A stretch of 64,000 bases of DNA, taken from NCBI RefSeq assembly GCF_000717025.1, contig NZ_JNXG01000001.1, positions 310,001 to 374,000 of the forward strand. The letters run 5' to 3'. This DNA comes from Streptomyces atroolivaceus. GTDB lineage: Bacteria > Actinomycetota > Actinomycetes > Streptomycetales > Streptomycetaceae. Made by a program: the position numbers and the translations under genes. Shown here piece by piece: positions 27,160-35,169 of the stretch (the first letter of the stretch is position 1; each line of letters starts with the position of its first letter). Under the pieces are notes generated by a model. The model was not told the origin of the DNA, made no database searches, and saw nothing but the letters and a program-made list of their open reading frames with translations.

Positions 27160-28788
27160 ATGAGCCACGACGGCGCACACGGCGCACAGGGGCGCTACGC
27201 GGGCGGATCCGTGGCCGGCGGCCGCTACCAGCTGCGCGACCTGCTCGGTGAGGGCGGTATGGCTTCCGTCTACCTCGCGTACGACTCCGCCCTCGACCGG
27301 CAGGTCGCCATCAAGACGCTCCACACGGAGCTCGGGCGCGAGCAGTCCTTCCGCGAGCGGTTCCGGCGCGAGGCGCAGGCTGTCGCCAAGCTGCAGCACA
27401 CCAACATCGTCTCGGTGTTCGACACGGGCGAGGACGAGCTCGGCGGCGCGCTGATGCCGTACATCGTCATGGAGTACGTCGAGGGGCAGCCGCTCGGCTC
27501 CGTGCTCCAGTCGGACATCCAGCAGCACGGCGCGATGCCGGCCGAGAAGGCACTCAAGGTGACGGCCGACGTGCTCGCCGCCCTGGAGACCAGCCACGAG
27601 ATGGGCCTGGTCCACCGCGACATCAAGCCCGGCAACGTGATGATGACCAAGCGCGGCGTCGTCAAGGTGATGGACTTCGGCATCGCCCGTGCCATGCAGT
27701 CGGGCGTCACCTCGATGACGCAGACCGGCATGGTCGTCGGCACTCCGCAGTACCTCTCCCCCGAGCAGGCCCTCGGCCGCGGCGTCGACGCGCGCTCCGA
27801 CCTGTATTCGGTCGGCATCATGCTCTTCCAGCTGCTCACGGGACGTATTCCGTTCGACGCGGACTCCCCGCTCGCCATCGCGTACGCGCATGTGCAGGAG
27901 GAGCCGGTCGCCCCGTCGAGCATCAACCGGTCGATCACGCCCGCGATGGACGCCCTTGTGGCCCGCGCGCTCAAGAAGAACCCGAACGAGCGCTTCCCGA
28001 GCGCCGCGGCCATGCAGGACGAGATCGCGCGCGTGCTGAGCGCGAGCGGCCCGGCCGGCGCCCCGGTGATCATCGGCGGCGGCGTCCCGGCGAACAGCGG
28101 CTCGGGCGTCGGCTCGGCGGTCTTCCCGCCCGTCGACCAGGCCGCTCCCGCACCGCAGGGCCTGCAGACGCCGTACCAGCCGCACCCCCAGCAGCAGCAC
28201 CAGCCGGGCCCCTACGGCGCCCCCACGCCGAGCTATGGCTACCCGCAGGCGGCTCAGCCGTACGGGACTCCCGCGCACCTGGGGCAGCAGACCCCGCCTC
28301 CGTACACGATGTCGCCGCACACGACGGCGGGCTCCGGGGGCGGCGGCGCCTCCAAGCGCAACATGCCGGTCGTCGTGGGCTCGATCGTCGTCGCCCTGCT
28401 CGCGATCGGCGGCCTGATCACCTTCCTGAGCATGAACGGCGACTCGGAGGCCGGCAAGGGCGGCGACCCGAGCACCGGCGAGTCCTCGGCCGCGGGTGAG
28501 CACAAGCCTCCGGAGCGGAACCGGACGATGGAGGAAGAGGACTGCACCGACGCCACGGAGGACACGGACGACCCGGCGATGGTCCAGGCACCCAATTTCG
28601 TCTACAAGGACATCCGCTCCGCGAAGGCGTGCGCTCTGGCCGCGGGATGGACGGTCAAGGAGATCAAGGTGGAGGGCAACACCTACGCCGAGGACCAGGT
28701 CATCGATCAGTTCCCGTCGCCAGGTACTGCCGTCTCCGAGGATCGCGCCCACTTCGAGCTGCGCATCGCGACGGGCGATCCGGCCTGA
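27160..28788 (+). CDS. Membrane Ser/Thr protein kinase with one PASTA-like domain
   Basis: A 542-residue kinase. The kinase domain (about 22-290) has LGEGGMASVY, K52, HRD with D154, DFG with D172 and MTQTGMVVGTPQYLSPEQ. A P/Q/Y-rich linker (about 325-395) leads to one transmembrane helix (402-423), an acidic outer linker, and a single PASTA-like domain (about 475-540, APNFVYKDIRSAKACALAAGW). GAGGGGG lies 9 bases before the ATG at 27160; the in-frame ATG at 27151 has no spacing. It is divergent from the other kinase gene. Confidence 0.93.
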   Translation: MSHDGAHGAQGRYAGGSVAGGRYQLRDLLGEGGMASVYLAYDSALDRQVAIKTLHTELGREQSFRERFRREAQAVAKLQHTNIVSVFDTGEDELGGALMPYIVMEYVEGQPLGSVLQSDIQQHGAMPAEKALKVTADVLAALETSHEMGLVHRDIKPGNVMMTKRGVVKVMDFGIARAMQSGVTSMTQTGMVVGTPQYLSPEQALGRGVDARSDLYSVGIMLFQLLTGRIPFDADSPLAIAYAHVQEEPVAPSSINRSITPAMDALVARALKKNPNERFPSAAAMQDEIARVLSASGPAGAPVIIGGGVPANSGSGVGSAVFPPVDQAAPAPQGLQTPYQPHPQQQHQPGPYGAPTPSYGYPQAAQPYGTPAHLGQQTPPPYTMSPHTTAGSGGGGASKRNMPVVVGSIVVALLAIGGLITFLSMNGDSEAGKGGDPSTGESSAAGEHKPPERNRTMEEEDCTDATEDTDDPAMVQAPNFVYKDIRSAKACALAAGWTVKEIKVEGNTYAEDQVIDQFPSPGTAVSEDRAHFELRIATGDPA

Positions 28789-28909
28789 CCGTCTCTCTCT
28801 CCGCGGCCCTTCACCTTCCTTTCCCGGGGGCCGAGCCCGTACGCGGCCCGGGCACGGCCTGTCGGCGCTTCGGGATGCCGGGCCTGTCAGGCCATGTGAC
28901 GCTGATCTC

Positions 28910-29431
28910 ATGCCTCCTGGACTCCCGGCTTCTCGGTCGTCACGGTGCGTCGCCTGTCTGGTGATGACCCTCGGGGTGGCACTCGGACCCGCCGCCTGGG
29001 CGCACGGGGACGACGGAACCGCTGCGCGAACCGCTGCGCGAACCGCTGCGCCCGCCCGGCCGGGCCACCTGGCGCCTGCGAGGCCCTCGGCCTTCCCTTC
29101 TCTCGCCGCGAGCTCGTCCGTGGAGGAGTCGCCCCTGGCCGGGCGGCTGGCCGGGGAGGGCAGGGCACGGCCGGGGCGGTCGCTGACCCCGCAGGAGGCC
29201 GCGAGCTCGGAGGCCGCGGCCGACGAGGTGCCGCCGGATCCGGATCCCGTCGAGGTGCCCGTGTTCACCCCGCCGCCCGAGGCGTTCCCGGAGCCGGCCA
29301 GGCCCCGTCAGCGGGAGGCGCTGGACGAGCCCGCGGTGCGGCAGGTGCGGGGCGTGTCACTGGGCAGCGGGATCGCCCTGGTCGGACTGGGGCTGGGGTT
29401 TCTGGCGATCCGTATGCGCCGCACGAACTGA
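28910..29431 (+). CDS. Putative exported membrane-anchored protein
   Basis: A 173-residue protein of unknown function. An N-terminal signal-like segment (about 10-30, CVACLVMTLGVALGPAAWAHG) is followed by a low-complexity A/P/R/E-rich region starting with three TAAR units, and one C-terminal helix (about 148-166, SGIALVGLGLGFLAIRMRR) ending in positive charges. The layout suggests an extracytoplasmic, Pro-rich stalk held at the membrane by its C-terminus. It may be cotranscribed with the upstream kinase (121-bp gap). Confidence 0.65.
   Translation: MPPGLPASRSSRCVACLVMTLGVALGPAAWAHGDDGTAARTAARTAAPARPGHLAPARPSAFPSLAASSSVEESPLAGRLAGEGRARPGRSLTPQEAASSEAAADEVPPDPDPVEVPVFTPPPEAFPEPARPRQREALDEPAVRQVRGVSLGSGIALVGLGLGFLAIRMRRTN
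29017..29051 (+). repeat. Three tandem 12-bp units
   Basis: AACCGCTGCGCG is repeated at 29017, 29029 and 29041 (last copy partial) and encodes TAAR units in the exported protein. Confidence 0.85.
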
Positions 29432-29485
29432 CCCCTGCCGGCACGCCCGCGCGCTACAGCCAGGACCGGTGGCGCTTGGGCGGGG

Positions 29486-29544
29486 CCCGGTAGCTTCTGG
29501 CCCGCCAGAACCGCTCTTGCCGCCGGACCCGGTAGCTCTTGGCC
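29486..29544. repeat. Imperfect 17-bp direct repeat in an intergenic region
   Basis: CCCGGTAGCTTCTGGCC (29486) and CCCGGTAGCTCTTGGCC (29528) differ at two positions. They lie in the 288-bp gap between the exported protein gene and bpa. No gene is seen in this gap. Confidence 0.5.
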
Positions 29545-29640
29545 GGGGGCACTGTACGCGGCCGAGGAGCCGGGGCCGGGTCTCAGCCGGCCCTGGCGTG
29601 AACGCGCGGGGGTGGCGGGCAGCGGCTGATCGGCCCTCCC

Positions 29641-29682
29641 GGTGCCCCCTGAAAGGGGTGATCAACCCTTCCTGGGGGCACC
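29641..29682 (+). promoter_or_regulatory. Hairpin upstream of bpa
   Basis: GGTGCCCCC pairs with GGGGGCACC (9 bp), with an inner AAGGG / CCCTT stem around TGATCA. It ends 37 bases before the bpa start. It could be a terminator for the upstream gene or a 5'-leader structure; position cannot decide. Confidence 0.45.
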
Positions 29683-29719
29683 ACCATGTGATGAGGCCCG
29701 TGTGGGAGACAATGGCGTC

Positions 29720-30268
29720 ATGGAGATGCCGAGGAATGAACGGTCGCAGGAGCACCCCCAAGTCCTCGTGGTGGGGCAGGACGGAATGGCTATCGGCGGC
29801 GGCGGCGGAGACGACGAGTCGCGCGAGGTCCCGGTGACGGAGATGGTCGAACAGCCCGCGAAGGTCATGCGCATCGGCAGCATGATCAAGCAGCTTCTTG
29901 AGGAGGTCAGGGCGGCCCCTCTCGACGAGGCGAGCCGGGTCAGGCTGAAGGAGATCCACGCGAGCTCGGTGAAGGAGCTCGAGGACGGTCTGGCGCCGGA
30001 GCTCGTGGAGGAGCTGGAACGGCTCTCGCTGCCGTTCACCGAGGAGTCGGTCCCTTCCGAAGCCGAGCTGCGGATCGCGCAGGCCCAGCTGGTCGGCTGG
30101 CTGGAGGGCCTCTTCCACGGCATCCAGACGGCGTTGTTCGCCCAGCAGATGGCGGCCCGTGCGCAGCTGGAGTCCATGCGCCGCGCCCTTCCTCCGGGCG
30201 TCGCCCATGAGGACGAGGAAGGCGGCGCGGATCCGCACGGACCGGCGCGCTCCGGCCCGTACCTGTAG
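29720..30268 (+). CDS. bpa: Bacterial proteasome activator (Bpa, DUF2587)
   Basis: A 182-residue ATP-independent proteasome activator. The helical core (about 40-150, VMRIGSMIKQLLEEVRAAPLDEASR and the LVGWLEGLFHGIQ helix) matches the Bpa ring-forming bundle, and the C-terminus ends GPYL, equivalent to the GQYL motif that docks into the 20S proteasome alpha ring in mycobacteria. It would promote degradation of unfolded proteins such as HspR. The ATG at 29720 or 29726 could be used; GGAGAC supports the first. Confidence 0.92.
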   Translation: MEMPRNERSQEHPQVLVVGQDGMAIGGGGGDDESREVPVTEMVEQPAKVMRIGSMIKQLLEEVRAAPLDEASRVRLKEIHASSVKELEDGLAPELVEELERLSLPFTEESVPSEAELRIAQAQLVGWLEGLFHGIQTALFAQQMAARAQLESMRRALPPGVAHEDEEGGADPHGPARSGPYL

Positions 30269-30301
30269 CCCCTCAGTCCCACCGACCGCAGTACGCACCA
30301 G

Positions 30302-30330
30302 GGCCCGGCACACGCACTGTGTACCGGGCC
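30302..30330 (+). terminator. Hairpin terminator after bpa
   Basis: GGCCCGG / CCGGGCC stem continues with an ACAC / GTGT inner stem. It lies 34 bases past the bpa stop. Confidence 0.7.
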
Positions 30331-30420
30331 GTGGCGTCGACCGTGGGGAGAGCGAGCGCGGTCCGCAGCGCACGGCTGCGGTCCCGACCGCTCCGAGCGC
30401 TCACGCCGGGCCCTCTCGCG

Positions 30421-31407
30421 TCAGGCCTGTGGCGCGGCCAGGAGAATCTTGCCGATGTGGCTGCTGGACTCCATCAGCCGGTGGGCCTCCGCCGCCTCCG
30501 CCATCGGCAGCACGCGGTCCACGACCGGCCGCACCACACCGTCGGCGAGGAGCGGCCACACATGCTCCCGCACCGCCGCCATGATCGCGGCCTTCTCCGC
30601 GAGCGGCCGCGCGCGCAGCGACGTCGCCGTGACGGCGGCCCGCTTGCTCAGGAGGGCGCCCAGATTCAGCTCGCCCTTGGCACCGCCCTGGAGACCGATG
30701 ATGGCGAGCCGTCCGTTCACAGCCAGTGCCCGGACGTTCCGGTCCAGGTACTTCGCCCCGACGATGTCGAGGATCACGTCGGCTCCGGCACCGTCCGTCG
30801 CCTTGCGCAGTTCCTCGACGAAGTCCTGCTCGCGGTAGTCGATGAGGATGTCGGCGCCGAGCTCCTGACAGCGCGCCAGCTTCTCAGGGCCTCCCGCGGT
30901 CACCGCGACGCGCGCGCCGACGGCCTTGGCGAGCTGAATCGCCATCGTGCCGATACCGCTGGAACCGCCGTGGACCAGAAGAGTCTCGCCAGGGCGCAGG
31001 TGCGCCACCATGAAGACGTTGGACCAGACCGTCGCCGCCACCTCGGGCAGCGCCGCGGCCTCAGCCAGTTCCACACCGTCGGGCACGGGCAGGAGCTGGC
31101 CGGCAGGTACGGCTACCTTCTCCGCGTATCCACCGCCCGCGAGCAGTCCGCACACCTCGTCGCCCACGGACCACCCGGTCACCCCCGGGCCGAGCGCCGC
31201 GATGCGGCCCGCACATTCCAGGCCGGGATAGGGGGAGGCACCGGGCGGGGGGTTGTAGAAGCCCTGCCGCTGCAGGACATCGGCCCGGTTGACCGCGCTG
31301 GACACCACCTCGACGAGGACTTCGCCCTCGCCCGGTACGGGATCGGGCACCTCGGCCCATACGAGCGCTTCGGGGCCGCCGGGTTCGGGGATCGTGATCG
31401 CATACAT
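30421..31407 (-). CDS. NAD(P)H quinone oxidoreductase (zeta-crystallin-like MDR)
   Basis: A 328-residue medium-chain reductase. The GroES-like domain (about 25-115, NRADVLQRQGFYNPPPGASPYPGLE) is followed by the nucleotide-binding Rossmann domain (LVHGGSSGIGTMAIQLAKAVGA, about 143-164). There are no structural zinc cysteines, as in the PIG3/QOR subgroup, which reduces quinones with NADPH. ATG at 31407 is preferred over an upstream frame extension. It lies 71 bp downstream of the K+ channel gene on the same strand and may be read through. Confidence 0.93.
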   Translation of the reverse strand: MYAITIPEPGGPEALVWAEVPDPVPGEGEVLVEVVSSAVNRADVLQRQGFYNPPPGASPYPGLECAGRIAALGPGVTGWSVGDEVCGLLAGGGYAEKVAVPAGQLLPVPDGVELAEAAALPEVAATVWSNVFMVAHLRPGETLLVHGGSSGIGTMAIQLAKAVGARVAVTAGGPEKLARCQELGADILIDYREQDFVEELRKATDGAGADVILDIVGAKYLDRNVRALAVNGRLAIIGLQGGAKGELNLGALLSKRAAVTATSLRARPLAEKAAIMAAVREHVWPLLADGVVRPVVDRVLPMAEAAEAHRLMESSSHIGKILLAAPQA

Positions 31408-31478
31408 GGCCGCGAGGCTACTCCGTGCACAGTCCCGGACGGCGGTGGACCTGCCTGCGTCGCAGCCGGGCACCGTCC

Positions 31479-32579
31479 CTACGGGCGCTGACCGGGATGC
31501 TGCGGATTCGTCGGCGACGTGTGGAGTGGGGAGGCACGCACGATGGTGATCACACGATCCGTCAGCTGCAGGGGGCTGGCCGCCGGATCGTCGTATCCGA
31601 GCAGACGGTGGCCACGCAGGACACTGACCACCAGGTCATCGGTCTCCCGGACGTTCTTGCCCACCTCGGCCTTTATCACCGGCCGTTCGACGAGGTCGAG
31701 CCCGCTGCCCTGCTGAATGAGGTCCTCCATCACCGTGCCCGCACTCGGACTGAGGACGGAGAGACCGAGCAGACGACCCGCCGCGCTCGCGCTGGTGATC
31801 ACCGCGTCGGCGCCGGACTGGCGCAGCAGTGGCGCGTTCTCCTCCTCACGCACCGCGGCCACGATCTTGGCACCACGGTTGAGCTGACGCGCGGTCAAGG
31901 CGACCAGTACGGCGGTGTCATCGCGCTGAGTGGCGATGATGATCTGGCGGGCCTTCTGAACCTCTGCCCGCAACAGCACATCGCTCCGCGTGGCATCACC
32001 CAGGACGCCCACGAAACCTTCGGCGTTGGCAGCTTCGATCACCTTGCCGGCAGGGTCGACGATGACGATCTGGTCCTTCTTGAGACCGGTGGCACAGAGC
32101 GTCTGGATCGCCGAGCGGCCCTTCGTGCCGAAGCCGACGACCACGGTGTGTTCACGCAAGTTGGTTCTCCAACGGTTCAGCCGGAAGTCCTCCCGGGTCC
32201 GTTCCGTCAGGACCTCGAGGGTGGTGCCGACCAGAATGATCAGGAAGAGCACGCGCAACGGCGTCACCAGCACCACGTTGACGAGCCGGGCCGGGTCGCT
32301 GTACGGGACGATATCGCCGTAACCGGTCGTCGACAGCGTCACCGTTGCGTAGTAGACGGCGTCGAGGAAGTCGACTTTGTTGTCGGCGTTGTCGTGGTAG
32401 CCGTCACGGTCGGCCCAGACGATGAAGACCGTCATGGCCAGCACCGTGAGAGCCATCGCCAGCCGTTTAGCCACCTGGCGCAGTGGCCTGTCGACCACCC
32501 GGCGAGGCAGCAGTACCCGGGTCGGTACGACATGTTCGTCTGCGCGCCTGGCCATCGCATCGTGGCCGGGAAGTTTCAC
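31479..32579 (-). CDS. Potassium channel with TrkA/RCK regulatory domain
   Basis: A 366-residue two-helix K+ channel subunit. Helix 1 (about 40-56) and helix 2 (about 98-119) flank the pore loop with selectivity filter TTGYGD (84-89). The cytosolic RCK/TrkA-N domain (about 145-265) has the Rossmann turn VVGFGTKG, and a TrkA-C domain follows (about 285-355). The GTG at 32579 is chosen because it overlaps the moeA stop as GTGA and has GGAAGG nine bases upstream; this overlap lies inside a parS site. An ATG 8 codons later is the alternative. Confidence 0.92.
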   Translation of the reverse strand: MKLPGHDAMARRADEHVVPTRVLLPRRVVDRPLRQVAKRLAMALTVLAMTVFIVWADRDGYHDNADNKVDFLDAVYYATVTLSTTGYGDIVPYSDPARLVNVVLVTPLRVLFLIILVGTTLEVLTERTREDFRLNRWRTNLREHTVVVGFGTKGRSAIQTLCATGLKKDQIVIVDPAGKVIEAANAEGFVGVLGDATRSDVLLRAEVQKARQIIIATQRDDTAVLVALTARQLNRGAKIVAAVREEENAPLLRQSGADAVITSASAAGRLLGLSVLSPSAGTVMEDLIQQGSGLDLVERPVIKAEVGKNVRETDDLVVSVLRGHRLLGYDDPAASPLQLTDRVITIVRASPLHTSPTNPQHPGQRP

Positions 32580-32586
32580 GTGAAAC
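32573..32586. promoter_or_regulatory. parS: parS site (ParB binding) within coding sequence
   Basis: An exact GTTTCACGTGAAAC. The 14-mer spans the last codons and stop of the moeA-like gene and the GTG start of the K+ channel gene. Confidence 0.9.
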
Positions 32587-34207
32587 ACCCTTCCGTCCAC
32601 GGCGCTGCCGAGGCCCACGGTAGATCGAGGATCTCCACCTCGGTGCCGGACCGTACCCCGCCGGGCGGCACCACGGCCAGCCCGTCCGCGGCGGCGATCC
32701 CCCGGAGCATGGCAGGACCGTTGTAATGCAGGGGCACGACGCGGTCGCCTCGGTGGATTACAGGGATCAGCCGGGTGTCATGCGGATGACCGTGCACCTC
32801 TTCGTGGACCGGTGCGCGGTAAGGCTCCTGAGCGGCACGGCCGGCGATCCCCCTGACCAGCGGCTCGGCCAGCGTAAGGAGTCCGGACACAGCGGCGAGG
32901 GGGTTGCCCGGCAGGCCCACCAGGCAGGGACCGCCGTCGGCGAGTCGCGCCAGGAGCATGGGGTGGCCCGGACGCACAGCCACTCCGTCCACCAGCAGCT
33001 CGGCCCCGATCTCGGCCAGGACCGGGTGAACGTGGTCCACCGGGCCGGCGGCTGTTCCGCCCGTGGTGAGGATCAGATCGGCATCGGAGGAGATGAGGGC
33101 CTGGCGGAGCGCCTCGGCGTCGTCGCCGAGACGCCGGGGCCCGGAGACCTCCGCACCCAGAGCACGGAGCCAGGGAGCCAGCATGGGGCCGAGCGCGTCC
33201 CGGATCAGTCCTTCCCGGGGAAGTCCCGCCGTGAGGAGCTCATCGCCGAGGACGAGGACGTCCACCCGGGGCCGGGGTACCGCCACGACGGCGTCGTACC
33301 CCGCCGCAGCCGCAAGCCCGAGCACGGGTGGGGTCACCACGGTTCCCACGGGCAGGAGCTCGTCGCCGGACCGGCACTCCTGGCCACGGGGCCGGATGTC
33401 CTGCCCTGGGACGACTCCACGGGTGGCGTGCAGCAGCCCCTTGGCTTCGTCGCAGTGGGCGTGCTCACTCCGGATCACGGCTGTGGCGTCCGCCGGCAGG
33501 CGTGCACCCGTGGCGATCCGGAGGGCATGCCCGTCCGGAAGCGGCTGCACGGAACCGCGTCCGGCCAGCAGCCCCATGCCCTCCCGTACGCTCCAGGGCC
33601 CCGGCCCCGCGACGACCCACCCGTCCATGGCCGAGGTGTCGAACGACGGCAGATCGGTGAGCGCGACGACGGCCTCGGCCAGGACGTGCCCGAGAGCCCG
33701 GTCCAGGGGCAGCCGGTGGGCGGCCAGGGGAGCGGTACGGCCGATTCGCTCGGCCAGAGCACGCGCCCCGGCCCAGGCGGTGGCACGGGCGCGGTGGGCG
33801 TGCGAAGCAGGCCGTGCACCGGGGGGCGACGAGTTCCCGCGCCGGGAGGAGAAGCCCGAGGCAGAGGCATCTGGGGCCGACTTCACTGGAGCGCCGGGCT
33901 CCTGAGCCGAGGAGCCGGGCATCGGGGAGCCGGGCGTCGGGGAGCCGGGCGTCGGGGAGCCGGGCACGGGGGCTTCTGTTGCCGAGGAGCCCGGAACCGG
34001 GGAGTCGGCTCCTGGTCTCGGGGCGTCCGGGGGAGGGCCGGCGCACGTACCCTGCTCTGCCGTCAGCGACGAGGAAGCCGGATCCGCTCCACCGGGCCGG
34101 CCCGGTGGGAGATGCCCGGTCTGCGGCTGACGCCCGACAAGTGCCAGCGCCTGCTCGACGGCCCGCTCCTCCTCGGCCGCCCGCGCATCGCCTTCGTGTG
34201 CGGTCAT
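32576..34207 (-). CDS. moeA: Molybdopterin molybdotransferase (MoeA-like) with long N-terminal extension
   Basis: A 543-residue enzyme that inserts molybdate into adenylylated molybdopterin. Family domains start near residue 140: LPSFDTSAMDGWVV, the MoCF-biosynthesis domain with TTGGTAAGPVDHV and VGLPGNPLAAV, then the C-terminal beta domain. The first 140 residues are an unusual P/G/S/A-rich extension with PGSPT repeats, about 140 residues longer than typical MoeA. Its ATG overlaps the stop of the upstream MobA-like gene as ATGA, and its stop overlaps the K+ channel start, so three genes are translationally coupled. Confidence 0.9.
   Translation of the reverse strand: MTAHEGDARAAEEERAVEQALALVGRQPQTGHLPPGRPGGADPASSSLTAEQGTCAGPPPDAPRPGADSPVPGSSATEAPVPGSPTPGSPTPGSPMPGSSAQEPGAPVKSAPDASASGFSSRRGNSSPPGARPASHAHRARATAWAGARALAERIGRTAPLAAHRLPLDRALGHVLAEAVVALTDLPSFDTSAMDGWVVAGPGPWSVREGMGLLAGRGSVQPLPDGHALRIATGARLPADATAVIRSEHAHCDEAKGLLHATRGVVPGQDIRPRGQECRSGDELLPVGTVVTPPVLGLAAAAGYDAVVAVPRPRVDVLVLGDELLTAGLPREGLIRDALGPMLAPWLRALGAEVSGPRRLGDDAEALRQALISSDADLILTTGGTAAGPVDHVHPVLAEIGAELLVDGVAVRPGHPMLLARLADGGPCLVGLPGNPLAAVSGLLTLAEPLVRGIAGRAAQEPYRAPVHEEVHGHPHDTRLIPVIHRGDRVVPLHYNGPAMLRGIAAADGLAVVPPGGVRSGTEVEILDLPWASAAPWTEGCFT
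33912..33971 (-). repeat. Four tandem 15-bp units in moeA
   Basis: Units close to GAGCCGGGCGTCGGG start at 33912, 33927, 33942 and 33957. They encode the PGSPT-type repeats of the MoeA N-terminal extension. Confidence 0.88.
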
Positions 34208-35079
34208 GGCGTGCCGGGCCCGCTGCCCGCTTCCGTTTCCTCCTCCCACCGGAGCGCGAGGACGGTGGCCTTGCGAGAGGCTTCAGCCACCGCTTCGGCT
34301 GCGGCCTCCGGGCTCTTACCACTGCTCGCCATCGCCGCCGCGTATCCCACCAGGAACGTGGTCAGCGGCGCGGCAGGCCGGGCGACACCGTGCGCGGCAT
34401 CGCGAGCGAGGTCGAGCAGGACGCCGGTGTCGACGTCGAGTTCGATGCCCAGTTCGTTCTTGACTGCGGTGATCCATTCGTCCAGCACGGTCCCATGCTC
34501 CCTGATCCGTGCCCTGGCGGCACCAACGTCTTCCCAGGTGTCGCAATCGAACGAGGCCAGAGGATCGGCCTGGACGCGGGCCAGGTCCAGTTCAGCCGTA
34601 AGCAACCGCAGCGGCAGACCGACGAGGCTGCCGTGCTCGGTGGCGAGGAGGGCCAGCTCACGGCGCAGTGGTTCTGCCCGGTAGACCGCGACCAACGGCT
34701 GGTCCCGGCCGTCCTGGTCGGTGCACAAGGCACCTTCGCGGGCCTCCGGCCCCGCCGCGTCCAGCAACGCGCGGACAGTCGCCTTCCCCAGGAACGGGAG
34801 ATCCGCCGAGAGCACCAGAACCCTCTCCGCGTCCGTGTGCCTCACCCCGGCCCCGAGCGCGGCCAACGGCCCGCCGCCCTCGGGTACTTCCCGTGTCCAG
34901 GTGACCGGTCGCACGGTGGGTCTGCGCCCGCCGACCACCACGGTGGACCCGGCGTCAGCACATACGGCGAGCACCCGGTCGAGCAGTGCACGGCCACCCA
35001 CCCGGAGCCCTGGCTTGTCGGCACCCCCCAGGCGCTTGGCAGCCCCTCCGGCCAGAACGATGGCGTCATACTCGGTCAT
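34204..35079 (-). CDS. mobA: MobA-like nucleotidyltransferase fused to DUF6457
   Basis: A 291-residue fusion. The N-terminal NTP-transferase domain (about 1-190) has the signature LAGGAAKRLGGADKP and an SADLPF metal-binding aspartate, as in MobA, which adds GMP to molybdenum cofactor. The C-terminal 80 residues (LDEWITAVKNELGIELDVDTGVLLDLARDAAHGVARPAAPLTTFLVGYAAA) match the small DUF6457 domain often linked to molybdenum genes in actinobacteria. It is the first gene of a coupled unit with moeA and the K+ channel. A hairpin at 35111-35127 separates it from the bkd operon. Confidence 0.9.
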   Translation of the reverse strand: MTEYDAIVLAGGAAKRLGGADKPGLRVGGRALLDRVLAVCADAGSTVVVGGRRPTVRPVTWTREVPEGGGPLAALGAGVRHTDAERVLVLSADLPFLGKATVRALLDAAGPEAREGALCTDQDGRDQPLVAVYRAEPLRRELALLATEHGSLVGLPLRLLTAELDLARVQADPLASFDCDTWEDVGAARARIREHGTVLDEWITAVKNELGIELDVDTGVLLDLARDAAHGVARPAAPLTTFLVGYAAAMASSGKSPEAAAEAVAEASRKATVLALRWEEETEAGSGPGTP

Positions 35080-35110
35080 GCTCCCGAGTATGCGTGCCGC
35101 CCGACCAGGG

Positions 35111-35127
35111 CGGTCCCCCGGGGACCG
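35111..35127 (-). terminator. Hairpin after the second bkd operon
   Basis: CGGTCCCC-C-GGGGACCG, 43 bases beyond the E2 stop codon on the minus strand, followed by a further GGCCCC / GGGGCC repeat near 35134-35151. Confidence 0.6.
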
Positions 35128-35169
35128 AACTCAAGGCCCCCCGGGCGGGGCCGTCCACGGCCCGGGTCG

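Noticed and set aside
26938..29268. Minus-strand frame of 776 codons opposite the second Ser/Thr kinase
   Set aside because: Shadow of the kinase gene; composition is R/G/H-rich without any recognisable domain.
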